This document shows positions 8,593 to 20,767 of a stretch of 27,500 nt of DNA, in pieces (position 1 is the stretch's first letter; every line of letters begins with the position of its first letter). Where the stretch lies: positions 26,677,544 to 26,705,043 of the forward strand of contig CM022677.1 in the NCBI GenBank assembly GCA_012295275.1, in the 5' to 3' direction. The DNA comes from Chrysomallon squamiferum. Lineage: Eukaryota > Mollusca > Gastropoda > Neomphalida > Peltospiridae. Below the pieces are notes generated by a model. It saw nothing but the letters and a program-made list of their open reading frames with translations, did not search any database and was not told the origin of the DNA. The translations under genes and the position numbers were made by a program.

Positions 8593-9030
8593 AATATATA
8601 TAGTACGAAACGTGAACGAGATGGTATGACGTCAAAGTTCCCCCGAAAAAACAACGAAAAAAAAAACGATTTTGACCTTTGCAGCAATTTCTACTCAGTA
8701 ATAGATATCTATGTATACGAGGCATTGATTAAATAACATATTTCCCCAAATTACTTTTAATAATACATGCAGAATTGATTGCATTATGAAGGCATCAGGA
8801 TTTAAACGTTTGTAAACACTAATCGGCGTTCGACGCTGCCATATTGGATTTCAATCGGAGATCACGGAAATGTTTGAACTTCCAAATTAAATTATTTTGC
8901 GTCCATTTTTCAAAACGTTTTATGATTTACATTAATAAAGGTAAGGATGCTTGTTCATATTGCCAAAACCATGATGTCACGCGCCTTTTCTAACTACTTT
9001 TTCAACGTAATCGAACTTTTCAAACTGGTT
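8593..9030. other. Unique intron sequence
   Basis: Mixed-composition sequence, relatively rich in CpG (ATCGGCGTTCGACGCTGCC at about 8821). No TSP1 exon or long open frame was found. It has no counterpart in the array spacers. Confidence 0.45.
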
Positions 9031-9226
9031 TCAAGTATCGTTTTACAACTGTCTGCTATGGAGTTTTAGCAGAGTAACGTGTCCACATGGTACCTAATGA
9101 GAATAGTCATCTTTATATTCACGCGCCAGTGTCTGTGAAAAATATTTACTTTATTTTATTTTATTATTATTTTATTATTTTTTAAAAAATATTTGGGCTG
9201 GCGACGTCGTAATAATATCTGAAAAA
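9031..9226. repeat. Direct repeat, right copy
   Basis: Counterpart of 8431-8592, with an extra inserted stretch (TCATCTTTATATTCACGCGC) before the ATTTT run. Both copies end in the CGACGTCG palindrome followed by TAATAATATCTGAAAAA. Confidence 0.9.
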
Positions 9227-9457
9227 CTTATTTTTGATATAAATGCGTGCATAATAAACGGAAATTATAATGCGGAATAAGATTAATGTATTAACTTTTG
9301 TAGTTGCCAATGTTCCTCATCTCAGAACCGAGCAGAAAAGAACATTTAGGGATTGTTTGTATCCATTAAATCGGCGAAATTTCTTAAGGCTTTTTTCCGT
9401 GACGTAATTTTTTCAGTTACAAGTTATCGTTCCTGTTGGTCCATGCTAGTGAAAGTA

Positions 9458-9572
9458 CTTAAATCATTAATCTATTATTTATTCATTTATTTACTTATTT
9501 GTACGATATATACTGCGGATCTTCTGCGATATATAAATATGTTTAAATTGTGTACAAATATTTATTTATTTA
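9458..9572. repeat. Dispersed intron module, copy 1
   Basis: A segment with AAATCATTAAT, TTTATTTGTA, CTGCGGATCTTC and AAATTGTGTACAAATAT recurs at about 22552-22660 and 25450-25555. All three copies lie upstream of (ATT)n tracts and a TSP1 exon. Confidence 0.85.
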
Positions 9573-9585
9573 TTCATTTATTTAT

Positions 9586-9633
9586 TTATAGTATTATTAT
9601 GATTATGATTATGATGATAATGATTATTATTAC

Positions 9634-9681
<48 letters not shown>
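9586..9681. repeat. (ATT)n tract with GATTAT variants
   Basis: TTTA repeats, ATTATGATT units and about 18 ATT triplets. A matching tract is at 25573-25690 before the TSP1 exon of gene B. Confidence 0.92.
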
Positions 9682-9683
<2 letters not shown>

Positions 9684-9870
9684 TTGTTCTTAATGACGAA
9701 ATATTGATTTAAATAAACTGTATAAGGTTTAACTTACGTTCGCAGTTGTATCTGATGGCATATCTCTGCTGATGAAAGAGTAAGAAAAAAAAATTATATC
9801 TAAGTGTCATTATTACGACAACAACATCGACAGTACTACAACTACTACTATTATTACTATTTTTTAAAAG

Positions 9871-10059
9871 TTGATGGTGGCTGGGGTTCATGGCAGACAA
9901 CAACGGGGAAGTGCGGTGTCACCTGTGGCCAAGGACAACGTCAGGAGGTTTCCAAGAGATCCTGTGATAATCCAAAACCTTCGAAAAATGGAAAACCATG
10001 TGAAGGGGATCCGGTCACTTTCAGCTATGTGGTATGCTTTGCTAAAGTTAAATGTGAAG
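9871..10059 (+). CDS. Array TSP1 exon U0
   Basis: 189 bases between TTTTTTAAAAG and the donor GAAG|GTGATT, phase 1 on both sides. The domain opens VDGGWGSWQTTTGKC, has CGVTCGQG, then RQEVSKRSC, NPKPSKNGKPCEG, VVC and VKCEG: six Cys, W-x-x-W, and Thr in C-x-x-T-C. The region upstream (9687-9870, including GTTCGCAGTTGTATCTGATG) matches that of U8 and not U1-U7, which marks U0 as the first TSP1 exon of its gene. The exon is also open in one other forward frame and on the reverse strand, but Cys spacing and exon phase identify this frame. Confidence 0.93.
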
Positions 10060-10540
10060 GTGATTATCATATTATTATTATGTATATACCACTACTATTA
10101 CAACTTCTTCTCTAATGTTGCTGTTCTACTATCACTTAAACTATAGCTTTTTCTACTATTCCTTACAATCTCTCTATATTTTACAACTGTTCTACTGTTT
10201 CTACTATTACAACTATTGCTACTACTGTTTTTGGTACTCTTACTATTATAATTACTCTACTGCTATAATCTTTCGTTACGATTTTGTGATTTGGGTAAAA
10301 CTAATTGTACACTGCTAAATCACATTAAGCAAAAGAGAATACATTCCCGCGTGTTAAGTGTGCCATTTGTTCCTTAGATGTAATGGCGTAACTTATGCAA
10401 CCTATTTTGTCTACATTCAAGTATTACCAATAAAAGATTATCGTGTACTGATGGAAAAACTAATATACATCACGTTATTCACTCAGAACAGTTGATAAAA
10501 ACTTAAAGTGTACGTTTGACAGTTAGAATAAATTGTGTAG

Positions 10541-10597
10541 TACGTATTTGCATATTGCGTCATCAAGTTAATTTGACGTAATCATTTCATTACATTG
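10541..10597. promoter_or_regulatory. Octamer/CRE-like block in U0 spacer
   Basis: TACGTATTTGCATATTGCGT carries the POU octamer ATTTGCAT (10546-10553) and TGCGTCAT. TTGACGTAAT follows 9 bp after TGCGTCAT. It lies about 190 bp before the microexon. An enhancer or internal-promoter role is a guess from motifs and conservation. Confidence 0.4.
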
Positions 10598-10708
10598 TTC
10601 TCGTTTTTTGCTAGATCATTGTTTTGTCCTGTTTTCTGTGTTATTATTTTTTTTTTTATCTTTCCCTTCTTTTTTCATATTTTATATAGATTTTTATTAT
10701 TATTATTA

Positions 10709-10776
<68 letters not shown>

Positions 10777-10787
10777 CTGCTTTTCAG

Positions 10788-10802
10788 ACAATAGTAGCGA
10801 AG
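10788..10802 (+). CDS. Candidate 15-nt microexon of U0 (DNSSE)
   Basis: A T tract of over 30 bases and CTGCTTTTCAG precede ACAATAGTAGCGAAG, with donor AAG|GTATGT. Joined to U0 (ending G) it gives D-N-S-S-E and hands a G to the next exon's TT, giving Val. Both inclusion and skipping keep the TSP1 frame. N-S-S is a potential N-glycosylation sequon. This copy lacks the CGTTTAC stretch found before the acceptor in other modules. Confidence 0.62.
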
Positions 10803-11020
10803 GTATGTTAAATACAATTATATTAATTTAACCCTGTAACAATAAATAATAATCACTAAAAAAAACCTATTTATTTAATATTATTTACATGTATTTCAGT
10901 AATTTATTCCTTACAAATAAAATGCACTAATATTAATATTAACAATCAGATATAAAGAACATAATGCCGACTGACGTGATGAAATCATTAATCTATTATT
11001 TATTTATTTATTTATTATTA

Positions 11021-11080
<60 letters not shown>

Positions 11081-11547
11081 TTCGTTTTCGATTTGTCCCG
11101 TTCTCAAAGTACATGTAATGAAATAACGAAACAACTAAACTTTTTACATTTTTAGTTTCTTGCTTTTTTCATTTCATTTGGTTTTATTAGTATTTATTTT
11201 ATGTTGTTGCTTACATCCTAGACTTTGATCTTTTGATCTATCGGTAAAATTCTATGTCAAATCAAAGGTCAGTTCTATGAAATAATGACACGATCAAACG
11301 TATTCGTAGAGTCCTTAATACACTGAAAAAAAAAAAAAAAAAAAAAAAATAAAATGAATAAATACAAATTAAAGAAAAGAAGAGAATAAAGAAAACAGAA
11401 GAAAAAAGTATTCTTAATCAAAAATTAGAATCTGACAGCTCGCGATTTATCATTTTGCTACTGATTTGACACGGAATGACCTTTGGCCATGTGACACAAA
11501 TATATTTCTCAGACCATGTATTGCTCATTGTTATTGCTGTTGATATG

Positions 11548-11600
<53 letters not shown>

Positions 11601-11881
11601 CACTGTCATTATTTTTATATTATTACTGTTCTTGCTATTACTACCATTCTATTACTACTACTACCAGGTGCTACTGCAACAACAGTTACTACAACACTAC
11701 TACTAGCACTACAATCAGCTACTACTTCTAATTTATACTATTACAACCATTATCACCACTACTACTATTCTGCCAATATCACTACTGTCTATAAAAAGCT
11801 GCTACTACTATTACTACTACTACGACACCAACATCAACAGCTACTAATATTACAACTACTATTATTACTATTTTGAAAAAG

Positions 11882-12070
11882 TTGATGGTGGCTGGGGTTC
11901 ATGGCAGAAAACAACGGGGAAGTGCGGTGTCACCTGTGGCCAAGGACAACGTCAGGAGGTTTCCAAGAGATCCTGTGATAATCCAAAACCTTCGAAAAAT
12001 GGAAAACCATGTGAAGGGGATCCGGTCACTTTCAGCTATGTGGTATGCTTTGCTAAAGTTAAATGTCAAG
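11882..12070 (+). CDS. Array TSP1 exon U1
   Basis: 189 bases, phase 1 on both sides, acceptor TTTTGAAAAAG, donor CAAG|GTGATT. It differs from U0 by WQKTTGKC (Lys for Thr after Gln) and by a final KCQG instead of KCEG. CGVTCGQG and all six Cys are kept. Upstream is the CTA-rich stretch with CCAAT (11773) and TATAAAAAG (11790). The final Gln variant is shared with U2. Confidence 0.93.
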
Positions 12071-12541
12071 GTGATTATCATATTATTATTATGTATATAC
12101 CACTACTATTACAACTTCTTCTCTAATGTTGCTGTTCTACTATCACTTAAACTATAGCTTTTTCTACTATTCCTTACAATCTCTCTATATTTTACAACTG
12201 TTCTACTGTTTCTACTATTACAACTATTGCTACTACTGTTTTTGGTACTCTTACTATTATAATTACTCTACTGCTATAATCTTTCGTTACGATTTTGTGA
12301 TTTGGGTAAAACTAATTGTACACTGCTAATCACATTAAGCAAAAGAGAATACATTCCCGCGTGTTAAGTGTGCCATTTATTCCTTAGATGTAACTTATGC
12401 AACCTATTTTGTCTACATTCAAGTATTACCAATAAAAGATTATCGTGTACTGATGGAAAAACTAATATACATCACGTTATTCACTCAGAACAGTTGATAA
12501 AAACTTAAATGTACGTTTGACAGTTAGAATAAATTCTGTAA

Positions 12542-12597
12542 TACGTATTTGCATATTGCGTCATCAAGTTAATTTGACGTAATCATTTCATTACATT
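12542..12597. promoter_or_regulatory. Octamer/CRE-like block in U1 spacer
   Basis: Same ATTTGCAT, TGCGTCAT and TTGACGTAAT order and spacing as the U0 spacer, with the GTTAATTTG linker version. Confidence 0.4.
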
Positions 12598-12750
12598 GTT
12601 CTCGTTTTTTGCTAGATCATTGTTTTGTCCTGTTTTCTGTGTTATTATTTTTTTTTTCATCTTTCCCTTCTTTTTTCATATTTTATATAGATTTTTATTA
12701 TTATTATTATTATTATTTTTTTTTTTTTTTTTCGTTTACCTGCTTTTCAG

Positions 12751-12765
12751 ACAATAGTAGCGAAG
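12751..12765 (+). CDS. Candidate 15-nt microexon of U1 (DNSSE)
   Basis: TCGTTTACCTGCTTTTCAG acceptor, ACAATAGTAGCGAAG, GTATGT donor. Identical to the U0 microexon despite a much shorter ATT/T tract before it, so the exon and splice sites are kept while the microsatellite length varies. Confidence 0.62.
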
Positions 12766-12984
12766 GTATGTTAAATACAATTATATTAATTTAACCCTGT
12801 AACAATAAATAATAATAACTAAAAAAAACCTATTTATTTAATATTATTTACATGTATTTCAGTAATTTATTCCTTACAAATAAAATGCACTAATATAAAT
12901 ATTAACAATCAGATATAAAGAACGTAATGCCGACTGACGTGATGGAAATCATTAATCTATTATTTATTTATTTATTTATTATTA

Positions 12985-13055
<71 letters not shown>

Positions 13056-13853
13056 TTCGTTTTCGATTTGTCCCGTTCTCAAAGTACATGTAATGAAATA
13101 ACGAAACAACTAAACTTTTTACATTTTTAGTTTCTTGCTTTTTTCATTTCATTTGGTTTTATTAGTATTTATTTTATGTTGTTGCTGACATCCTAGACTT
13201 TGATCTTTTGATCTATCGGTAAAATTCTGTGTCAAATCAAAGGTCAGTTCTATGAAATAATGACACGATTCAACGTATTCGTAGTGTCCTTAACACACTG
13301 AAAAAAAAAAAAAAAAAAAAAAATGAATAAATACAAATTAAAGAAAAGAAGAGAATAAAGAAAACAGAAGAAAAAAGTATTCTTAATCAAAAATTAGAAT
13401 CTGACAGCTCGCGATTTATCATTTTGCTACTGATTTGACACGGAATGACCTTTGACCATGTGACACAAATATATTTCTCAGACCATGTATTGCTCATTGT
13501 TATTGCTGTTGATATGATTATTATTGTTATTGTTATTATTATTATGATTATTATTATTATTATTATTATTATCACTGTCATTATTTTTATATTATTACTG
13601 TTCTTGCTATTACTACCATTCTATTACTACCACTACCAGGTGCTACTGCAACAACAGTTACTACAACACTACTACTAGCACTACAATCAGCTACTACTTC
13701 TAATTTATACTATTACAACCATTATCACCACTACTACTATTCTGCCAATATCACTACTGTCTATAAAAAGCTGCTACTACTATTACTACTACTACGACAC
13801 CAACATCAACAGCTACTAATATTACAACTACTATTATTACTATTTTGAAAAAG

Positions 13854-14042
13854 TTGATGGTGGCTGGGGTTCATGGCAGACAACAACGGGGAAGTGCAGT
13901 GTCACCTGTGGCCAAGGACAACGTCAGGAGGTTTCCAAGAGATCCTGTGATAATCCAAAACCTTCTAAAAATGGAAAACCATGTGAAGGGGATCCGGTCA
14001 CTTTCAGCTATGTGGTATGCTTTGCTAAAGTTAAATGTCAAG
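13854..14042 (+). CDS. Array TSP1 exon U2
   Basis: 189 bases, phase 1 on both sides. CSVTCGQG replaces CGVTCGQG. The codon for Ser in KPSKNG is TCT rather than TCG, a silent change shared with U3. It ends KCQG like U1. Six Cys and WGSW are kept. The patchwork of variants shared with different neighbours suggests conversion between modules. Confidence 0.93.
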
Positions 14043-14515
14043 GTGATTATCATATTATTATTATGTATATACCACTACTATTACAACTTCTTCTCTAATG
14101 TTGCTGTTCTACTATCACTTAAACTATAGCTTTTTCTACTATTCCTTACAATCTCTCTCTATTTTACAACTGTTCTACTGTTTCTACTATTACAACTATT
14201 GCTACTACTGTTTTTGGTACTCTTACTATTATAATTACTCTACTGCTATAATCTTTCGTTACGATTTTGTGATTTGGGTAAAACTAATTGTACACTGCTA
14301 AATCACATTAAGCAAAAGAGAATACATTCCCGCGTGTTAAGTGTGCCATTTGTTCCTTAGATGTAACTTATGCAACCTATTTTGTCTACATTCAAGTATT
14401 ACCAATAAAAGATTATCGTGTACTGATGGAAAAACTAATATACATCACGTTATTCACTCAGAACAGTTGATAAAAACTTAAAGTGTACGTTTGACAGTTA
14501 GAATAAATTGTGTAG

Positions 14516-14570
14516 TACGTATTTGCATATTGCGTCATCAAGTAAATTTGACGTAATCATTTCATTACAT
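14516..14570. promoter_or_regulatory. Octamer/CRE-like block in U2 spacer
   Basis: ATTTGCAT, TGCGTCAT and TTGACGTAAT, with the CAAGTAAATTTG linker variant shared with the U4 and U5 spacers. Confidence 0.4.
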
Positions 14571-14669
14571 TGTTCTCGTTTTTTGCTAGATCATTGTTTT
14601 GTCCTGTTTTCTGTGTTATTATTATTTATTTTTGTTATCTTTCCCTTCTTTTTTCATATTTTATATAGA

Positions 14670-14716
<47 letters not shown>

Positions 14717-14754
14717 TTTTTTTTTTTTTTTTTTTTCGTTTACCTGCTTTTCAG

Positions 14755-14769
14755 ACAATAGTAGCGAAG
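14755..14769 (+). CDS. Candidate 15-nt microexon of U2 (DNSSE)
   Basis: ACAATAGTAGCGAAG between TTTACCTGCTTTTCAG and GTATGT, after a long ATT then T tract. Phase-1 reading gives D-N-S-S-E as in U0, U1 and U5. Confidence 0.62.
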
Positions 14770-14992
14770 GTATGTTAAATACAATTATATTAATTTAACC
14801 CTGTAACAATAAATAATAATAACTAAAAAAAACCTATTTATTTAATATTATTTACATGTATTTCAGTAATTTATTCCTTACAAATAAAATGCACTAATAT
14901 TAATATTAACAATCAGATATAAAGAACATAATGCCGACTGACGTGATGGAATCATTAATCTATTATTTATTTATTTATTTATTTATTATTAC

Positions 14993-15054
<62 letters not shown>

Positions 15055-15524
15055 TTCGTTTTCGATTTGTCCCGTTCTCAAAGTACATGTAATGAAATAA
15101 CGAAACAACTAAACTTTTTACATTTTTAGTTTCTTGCTTTTTTCATTTCATTTGGTTTTATTAGTATTTATTTTATGTTGTTGCTGACATCCTAGACTTT
15201 GATCTTTTGATCTATCGGTAAAATTCTATGTCGAATCAAAGGTCAGTTCTATGAAATAATGACACGATTCAACGTATTCGTAGAGTCCTTAATACACAGA
15301 AAAAAAAAAAAAAAAAAAATAAAATGAATAAATACAAATTAAAGAAAAGAAGAGAATAAAGAAAACAGAAGAAAAAAGTATCCTTAATCAAAAATTAGAA
15401 TCTGACAGCTCGCGATTTATCATTTTGCTACTGATTTGACACGGAATGACCTTTGACCATGTGACACAAATACATTTCTCAGACCATGTATTACTCATTG
15501 TTATTGCTGTTGATATGATTATTA

Positions 15525-15591
<67 letters not shown>

Positions 15592-15872
15592 CACTGTCAT
15601 TATTTTTATATTATTACTGTTCTTGCTATTACTACCATTCTATTACTACCACTACCACGTGCTACTGCAACAACAGTTACTACAACACTACTACTAGCAC
15701 TACAATCAGCTACTACTTCTAATTTATACTATTACAACCATTATCACCACTACTACTATTCTGCCAATATCACTACTGTCTATAAAAAGCTGCTACTACT
15801 ATTACTACTACTACGACACCAACATCAACAGCTACTAATATTACAACTACTATTATTACTATTTTGAAAAAG

Positions 15873-16061
15873 TTGATGGTGGCTGGGGTTCATGGCAGAC
15901 AACAACGGGGAAGTGCGGTGTCACCTGTGGCCAAGGACAACGTCAGGAGGTTTCCAAGAGATCCTGTGATAATCCAAAACCTTCTAAAAATGGAAAACCA
16001 TGTGAAGGGGATCCGGTCACTTTCAGCTATGTGGTATGCTTTGCTAAAGTTAAATGTGAAG
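15873..16061 (+). CDS. Array TSP1 exon U3
   Basis: 189 bases, phase 1 on both sides. It encodes the same domain as U0 (CGVTCGQG, RQEVSKRSC, KCEG), differing by the silent TCT in KPSKNG shared with U2. Six Cys, WGSW and the O-fucosylation-type Thr are present. The (ATT)n tract upstream (15525-15590) is among the longer ones in the array. Confidence 0.93.
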
Positions 16062-16534
16062 GTGATTATCATATTATTATTATGTATATACCACTACTAT
16101 TACAACTTCTTCTCTAATGTTGCTGTTCTACTATCACTTAAACTATAGCTTTTTCTACTATTCCTTACAATCTCTCTATATTTTACAACTGTTCTACTGT
16201 TTCTACTATTACAACTATTGCTACTACTGTTTTTGGTACTCTTACTATTATAATTACTCTACTGCTATAATCTTTCGTTACGATTTTGTGATTTGGGTAA
16301 AACTAATTGTACACTGCTAAATCACATTAAGCAAAAGAGAATACATTCCCGCGTGTTAAGTGTGCCATTTGTTCCTTAGATGTAACTTATGCAACCTATT
16401 TTGTCTACATTCAAGTATTACCAATAAAAGATTATCGTGTACTGATGGAAAAACTAATATACATCACGTTATTCACTCAGAACAGTTGATAAAAACTTAA
16501 AGTGTACGTTTGACATTTAGAATAAATTGTGTAG

Positions 16535-16590
16535 TACGTATTTGCATATTGCGTCATCAAGTTAATTTGACGTAATCATTTCATTACATT
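16535..16590. promoter_or_regulatory. Octamer/CRE-like block in U3 spacer
   Basis: Octamer ATTTGCAT, TGCGTCAT and TTGACGTAAT with the GTTAATTTG linker as in U0 and U1. Confidence 0.4.
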
Positions 16591-16688
16591 GTTCTCGTTT
16601 TTTGCTAGATCATTGTTTTGTCCTGTTTTCTGTGTTATTATTTTTTTTTTTTTTTATCTTTCCCTTCTTTTTTCATATTTTATATAGA

Positions 16689-16753
<65 letters not shown>

Positions 16754-16791
16754 TCTTTTTTTTTTTTTTTTTTCGTTTACCTGCTTTTCAG

Positions 16792-16806
16792 ACAATAGCA
16801 GCGAAG
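16792..16806 (+). CDS. Candidate 15-nt microexon of U3 (DNSSE, silent variant)
   Basis: ACAATAGCAGCGAAG differs from U0 by AGT to AGC, silent for Ser in the phase-1 frame. In the phase-0 frame it would change Val to Ala. The silent nature of this change mildly supports the phase-1 reading. Confidence 0.62.
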
Positions 16807-17024
16807 GTATGTTAAATACAATTATATTAATTTAACCCTGTAACAATAAATAATAATAACTAAAAAAAACCTATTTATTTAATATTACTTACATGCATTT
16901 CAGTAATTTATTCCTTACAAATAAAATGCACTAATATTAATATTAACAATCAGATATAAAGAACATAATGCCGACTGACGTGATGGAATCATTAATCTAT
17001 TATTTATTTATTTATTTATTATTA

Positions 17025-17066
<42 letters not shown>

Positions 17067-17530
17067 TTCGTTTTCGATTTGTCCCGTTCTCAAAGTACCT
17101 GTAATGAAATAACGAAACAACTAAACTTTTTACATTTTTAGTTTCTTGCTTTTTTCATTTCATTTGGTTTTATTAGTATTTATTTTATGTTGTTGCTGAC
17201 ATCCTAGACTTTGATCTTTTGATCTATCGGTAAAATTCTATGTCAAATCAAAGGTCAGTTCTATGAAATAATGACACGATCAAACGTATTCGTAGAGTCC
17301 TTAATACACTGAAAAAAAAAAAAAAAAAAAAATAAAATGAATAAATACAAATTAAAGAAAAGAAGAGAATAAAGAAAACAGAAGAAAAAAGTATTCTTAA
17401 TCAAAAATTAGAATCTGACAGCTCGCGATTTATCATTTTGCTACTGATTTGACACGGAATGACCTTTGGCCATGTGACACAAATATATTTCTCAGACCAT
17501 GTATTGCTCATTGTTATTGCTGTTGATATG

Positions 17531-17586
<56 letters not shown>

Positions 17587-17867
17587 CACTGTCATTATTT
17601 TTATATTATTACTGTTCTTGCTATTACTACCATTCTATTACTACCACTACCACGTGCTACTGCAACAACAGTTACTACAACACTACTACTAGCACTACAA
17701 TCAGCTACTACTTCTAATTTATACTATTACAACCATTATCACCACTACTACTATTCTGCCAATATCACTACTGTCTATAAAAAGCTGCTACTACTATTAC
17801 TACTACTACGACACCAACATCAACAGCTACTAATATTACAACTACTATTATTACTATTTTGAAAAAG

Positions 17868-18056
17868 TTGATGGTGGCTGGGGTTCATGGCAGACAACAA
17901 CGGGGAAGTGCAGTGTGACCTGTGGCCAAGGACAACGTCAGAAGGTTTCCAAGAGATCCTGTGATAATCCAAAACCTTCGAAAAATGGAAAACCATGTGA
18001 AGGGGATCCGGTCACTTTCAGCTATGTGGTATGCTTTGCTAAAGTTAAATGTGAAG
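17868..18056 (+). CDS. Array TSP1 exon U4
   Basis: 189 bases, phase 1 on both sides. CSVTCGQG and RQKVSKRSC (Lys for Glu) distinguish it; the Lys variant is shared only with U5. The Thr codon in the CSVTC segment follows GTG rather than GTC for Val, a silent private change. It ends KCEG with all six Cys. Confidence 0.93.
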
Positions 18057-18529
18057 GTGATTATCATATTATTATTATGTATATACCACTACTATTACAA
18101 CTTCTTCTCTAATGTTGCTGTTCTACTATCACTTAAACTATAGCTTTTTCTACTATTCCTTACAATCTCTCTATATTTTACAACTGTTCTACTGTTTCTA
18201 CTATTACAACTATTGCTACTACTGTTTTTGGTACTCTTACTATTATAATTACTCTACTGCTATAATCTTTCGTTACGATTTTGTGATTTGGGTAAAACTA
18301 ATTGTACACTGCTAAATAACATTAAGCAAAAGAGAATACATTCCCGCGTGTTAAGTGTGCCATTTGTTCCTTAGATGTAACTTATGCAACCTATTTTGTC
18401 TACATTCAAGTATTACCAATAAAAGATTATCGTGTACTAATGGAAAAACTAATATACATCACGTTATTCACTCAGAACAGTTGATAAAAACTTAAAGTGT
18501 ACGTTTGACAGTTAGAATAAATTGTGTAG

Positions 18530-18585
18530 TACGTATTTGCATATTGCGTCATCAAGTAAATTTGACGTAATCATTTCATTACATT
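18530..18585. promoter_or_regulatory. Octamer/CRE-like block in U4 spacer
   Basis: Same three motifs, with the GTAAATTTG linker variant. Confidence 0.4.
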
Positions 18586-18680
18586 GTTCTCGTTTTTTGC
18601 TAGATCATTGTTTTGTCCTGTTTTCTGTGTTATTATTATTTTTTTTCATCTTTCCCTTCTTTTTTCATATTTTATATAGA

Positions 18681-18729
<49 letters not shown>

Positions 18730-18771
18730 TTTTTTTCTTTTTTTTTTTTTTTTCGTTTACCTGCTTTTCAG

Positions 18772-18786
18772 ACAATAGCAGCGAAG
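18772..18786 (+). CDS. Candidate 15-nt microexon of U4 (DNSSE, silent variant)
   Basis: ACAATAGCAGCGAAG as in U3. The U3 and U4 modules also share CTTACATGCATTTCAG about 100 bp downstream, where other modules have TTTACATGTATTTCAG. So this half of the two modules is linked by descent or conversion. Confidence 0.62.
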
Positions 18787-19004
18787 GTATGTTAAATACA
18801 ATTATATTAATTTAACCCTGTAACAATAAATAATAATAACTAAAAAAAACCTATTTATTTAATATTACTTACATGCATTTCAGTAATTTATTCCTTACAA
18901 ATAAAATGCACTAATATTAATATTAACAATCAGATATAAAGAACATAATGCCGACTGACGTGATGGAATCATTAATCTATTATTTATTTATTTATTTATT
19001 ATTA

Positions 19005-19052
<48 letters not shown>

Positions 19053-19516
19053 TTCGTTTTCGATTTGTCCCGTTCTCAAAGTACATGTAATGAAATAACG
19101 AAACAACTAAACTTTTTACATTTTTAGTTTCTTGCTTTTTTCATTTCATTTGGTTTTATTAGTATTTATTTTATGTTGTTGCTGACATCCTAGACTTTGA
19201 TCTTTTGATCTATCGGTAAAATTCTATGTCAAATCAAAGGTCAGTTCTATGAAATAATGACACGATCCAACGTATTCGTGGAGTCCTTAATACACTGAAA
19301 AAAAAAAAATAAAAAAAATAAAATGAATAAATACAAATTAAAGAAAAGAAGAGAATAAAGAAAACAGAAGAAAAAAGTATTCTTAATCAAAAATTAGAAT
19401 CTGACAGCTCGCGATTTATCATTTTGCTACTGATTTGACACGGAATGACCTTTGGCCATGTGACACAAATATATTTCTCAGACCATGTATTGCTCATTGT
19501 TATTGCTGTTGATATG

Positions 19517-19572
<56 letters not shown>

Positions 19573-19853
19573 CACTGTCATTATTTTTATATTATTACTG
19601 TTCTTGCTATTACTACCATTCTATTACTACTACTACCACGTGCTACTGCAACAACAGTTACTACAACACTACTACTAGCACTACAATCAGCTACTACTTC
19701 TAATTTATACTATTACAACCATTATCACCACTACTACTATTCTGCCAATATCACTACTGTCTATAAAAAGCTGCTACTACTATTACTACTACTACGACAC
19801 CAACATCAACAGCTACTAATATTACAACTACTATTATTACTATTTTGAAAAAG

Positions 19854-20042
19854 TTGATGGTGGCTGGGGTTCATGGCAGACAACAACGGGGAAGTGCAGT
19901 GTCACCTGTGGCCAAGGACAACGTCAGAAGGTTTCCAAGAGATCCTGTGATAATTCAAAACCTTCGAAAAATGGAAAACCATGTGAAGGGGATCCGGTCA
20001 CTTTCAGCTATGTGGTATGCTTTGCTAAAGTTAAATGTGAAG
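19854..20042 (+). CDS. Array TSP1 exon U5
   Basis: 189 bases, phase 1 on both sides. CSVTCGQG and RQKVSKRSC as in U4, plus a private Pro to Ser change giving DNSKPSKNG. That change puts Ser where a conserved Pro sits in the other copies. It also creates N-S-K, which is not a sequon. Six Cys remain. Confidence 0.93.
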
Positions 20043-20517
20043 GTGATTATCATATTATTATTATGTATATACCACTACTATTACAACTTCTTCTCTAATG
20101 TTGCTGTTCTATTATCACTTAAACTATAGCTTTTTTTCTACTATTCCTTACAATCTCTCTATATTTTACAACTGTTCTACTGTTTCTACTATTACAACTA
20201 TTGCTACTACTGTTTTTGGTACTCTTACTATTATAATTACTCTACTGCTATAATCTTTCGTTACGATTTTGTGATTTGGGTAAAACTAATTGTACACTGC
20301 TAAATCACATTAAGCAAAAGAGAATACATTCCCGCGTGTTAAGTGTGCCATTTGTTCCTTAGATGTAACTTATGCAACCTATTTTGTCTACATTCAAGTA
20401 TTACCAATAAAAGATTATCGTGTACTAATGGAAAAACTAATATACATCACGTTATTCACTCAGAACAGTTGATAAAAACTTAAAGTGTACGTTTGACAGT
20501 TAGAATAAATTGTGTAG

Positions 20518-20573
20518 TACGTATTTGCATATTGCGTCATCAAGTAAATTTGACGTAATCATTTCATTACATT
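20518..20573. promoter_or_regulatory. Octamer/CRE-like block in U5 spacer
   Basis: Three motifs in the same order, with the GTAAATTTG linker as in U2 and U4. Confidence 0.4.
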
Positions 20574-20672
20574 GTTCTCGTTTTTTGCTAGATAATTGTT
20601 TTGTCCTGTTTTCTGTGTTATTATTATTATTATTTTTTTATCTTTCCCTTCTTTTTTCATATTTTATATAGA

Positions 20673-20716
<44 letters not shown>

Positions 20717-20752
20717 TTTTTTTTTTTTTTTTTTCGTTTACCTGCTTTTCAG

Positions 20753-20767
20753 ACAATAGTAGCGAAG
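20753..20767 (+). CDS. Candidate 15-nt microexon of U5 (DNSSE)
   Basis: ACAATAGTAGCGAAG with TTTACCTGCTTTTCAG acceptor and GTATGT donor. It is the last microexon before the gene-end modules; neither the U6 nor the U7 interval has one in this position. Confidence 0.62.

Noticed and set aside
8540-8725. 61-codon reverse-strand frame
   Set aside because: It overlaps ATTTT runs and the direct repeat; the second repeat copy does not preserve it.
11320-11350. A runs in each module as retrotransposon poly(A) tails
   Set aside because: They sit at the same internal position in every module and vary in length like a microsatellite. No reverse-transcriptase frame or target duplication was seen.
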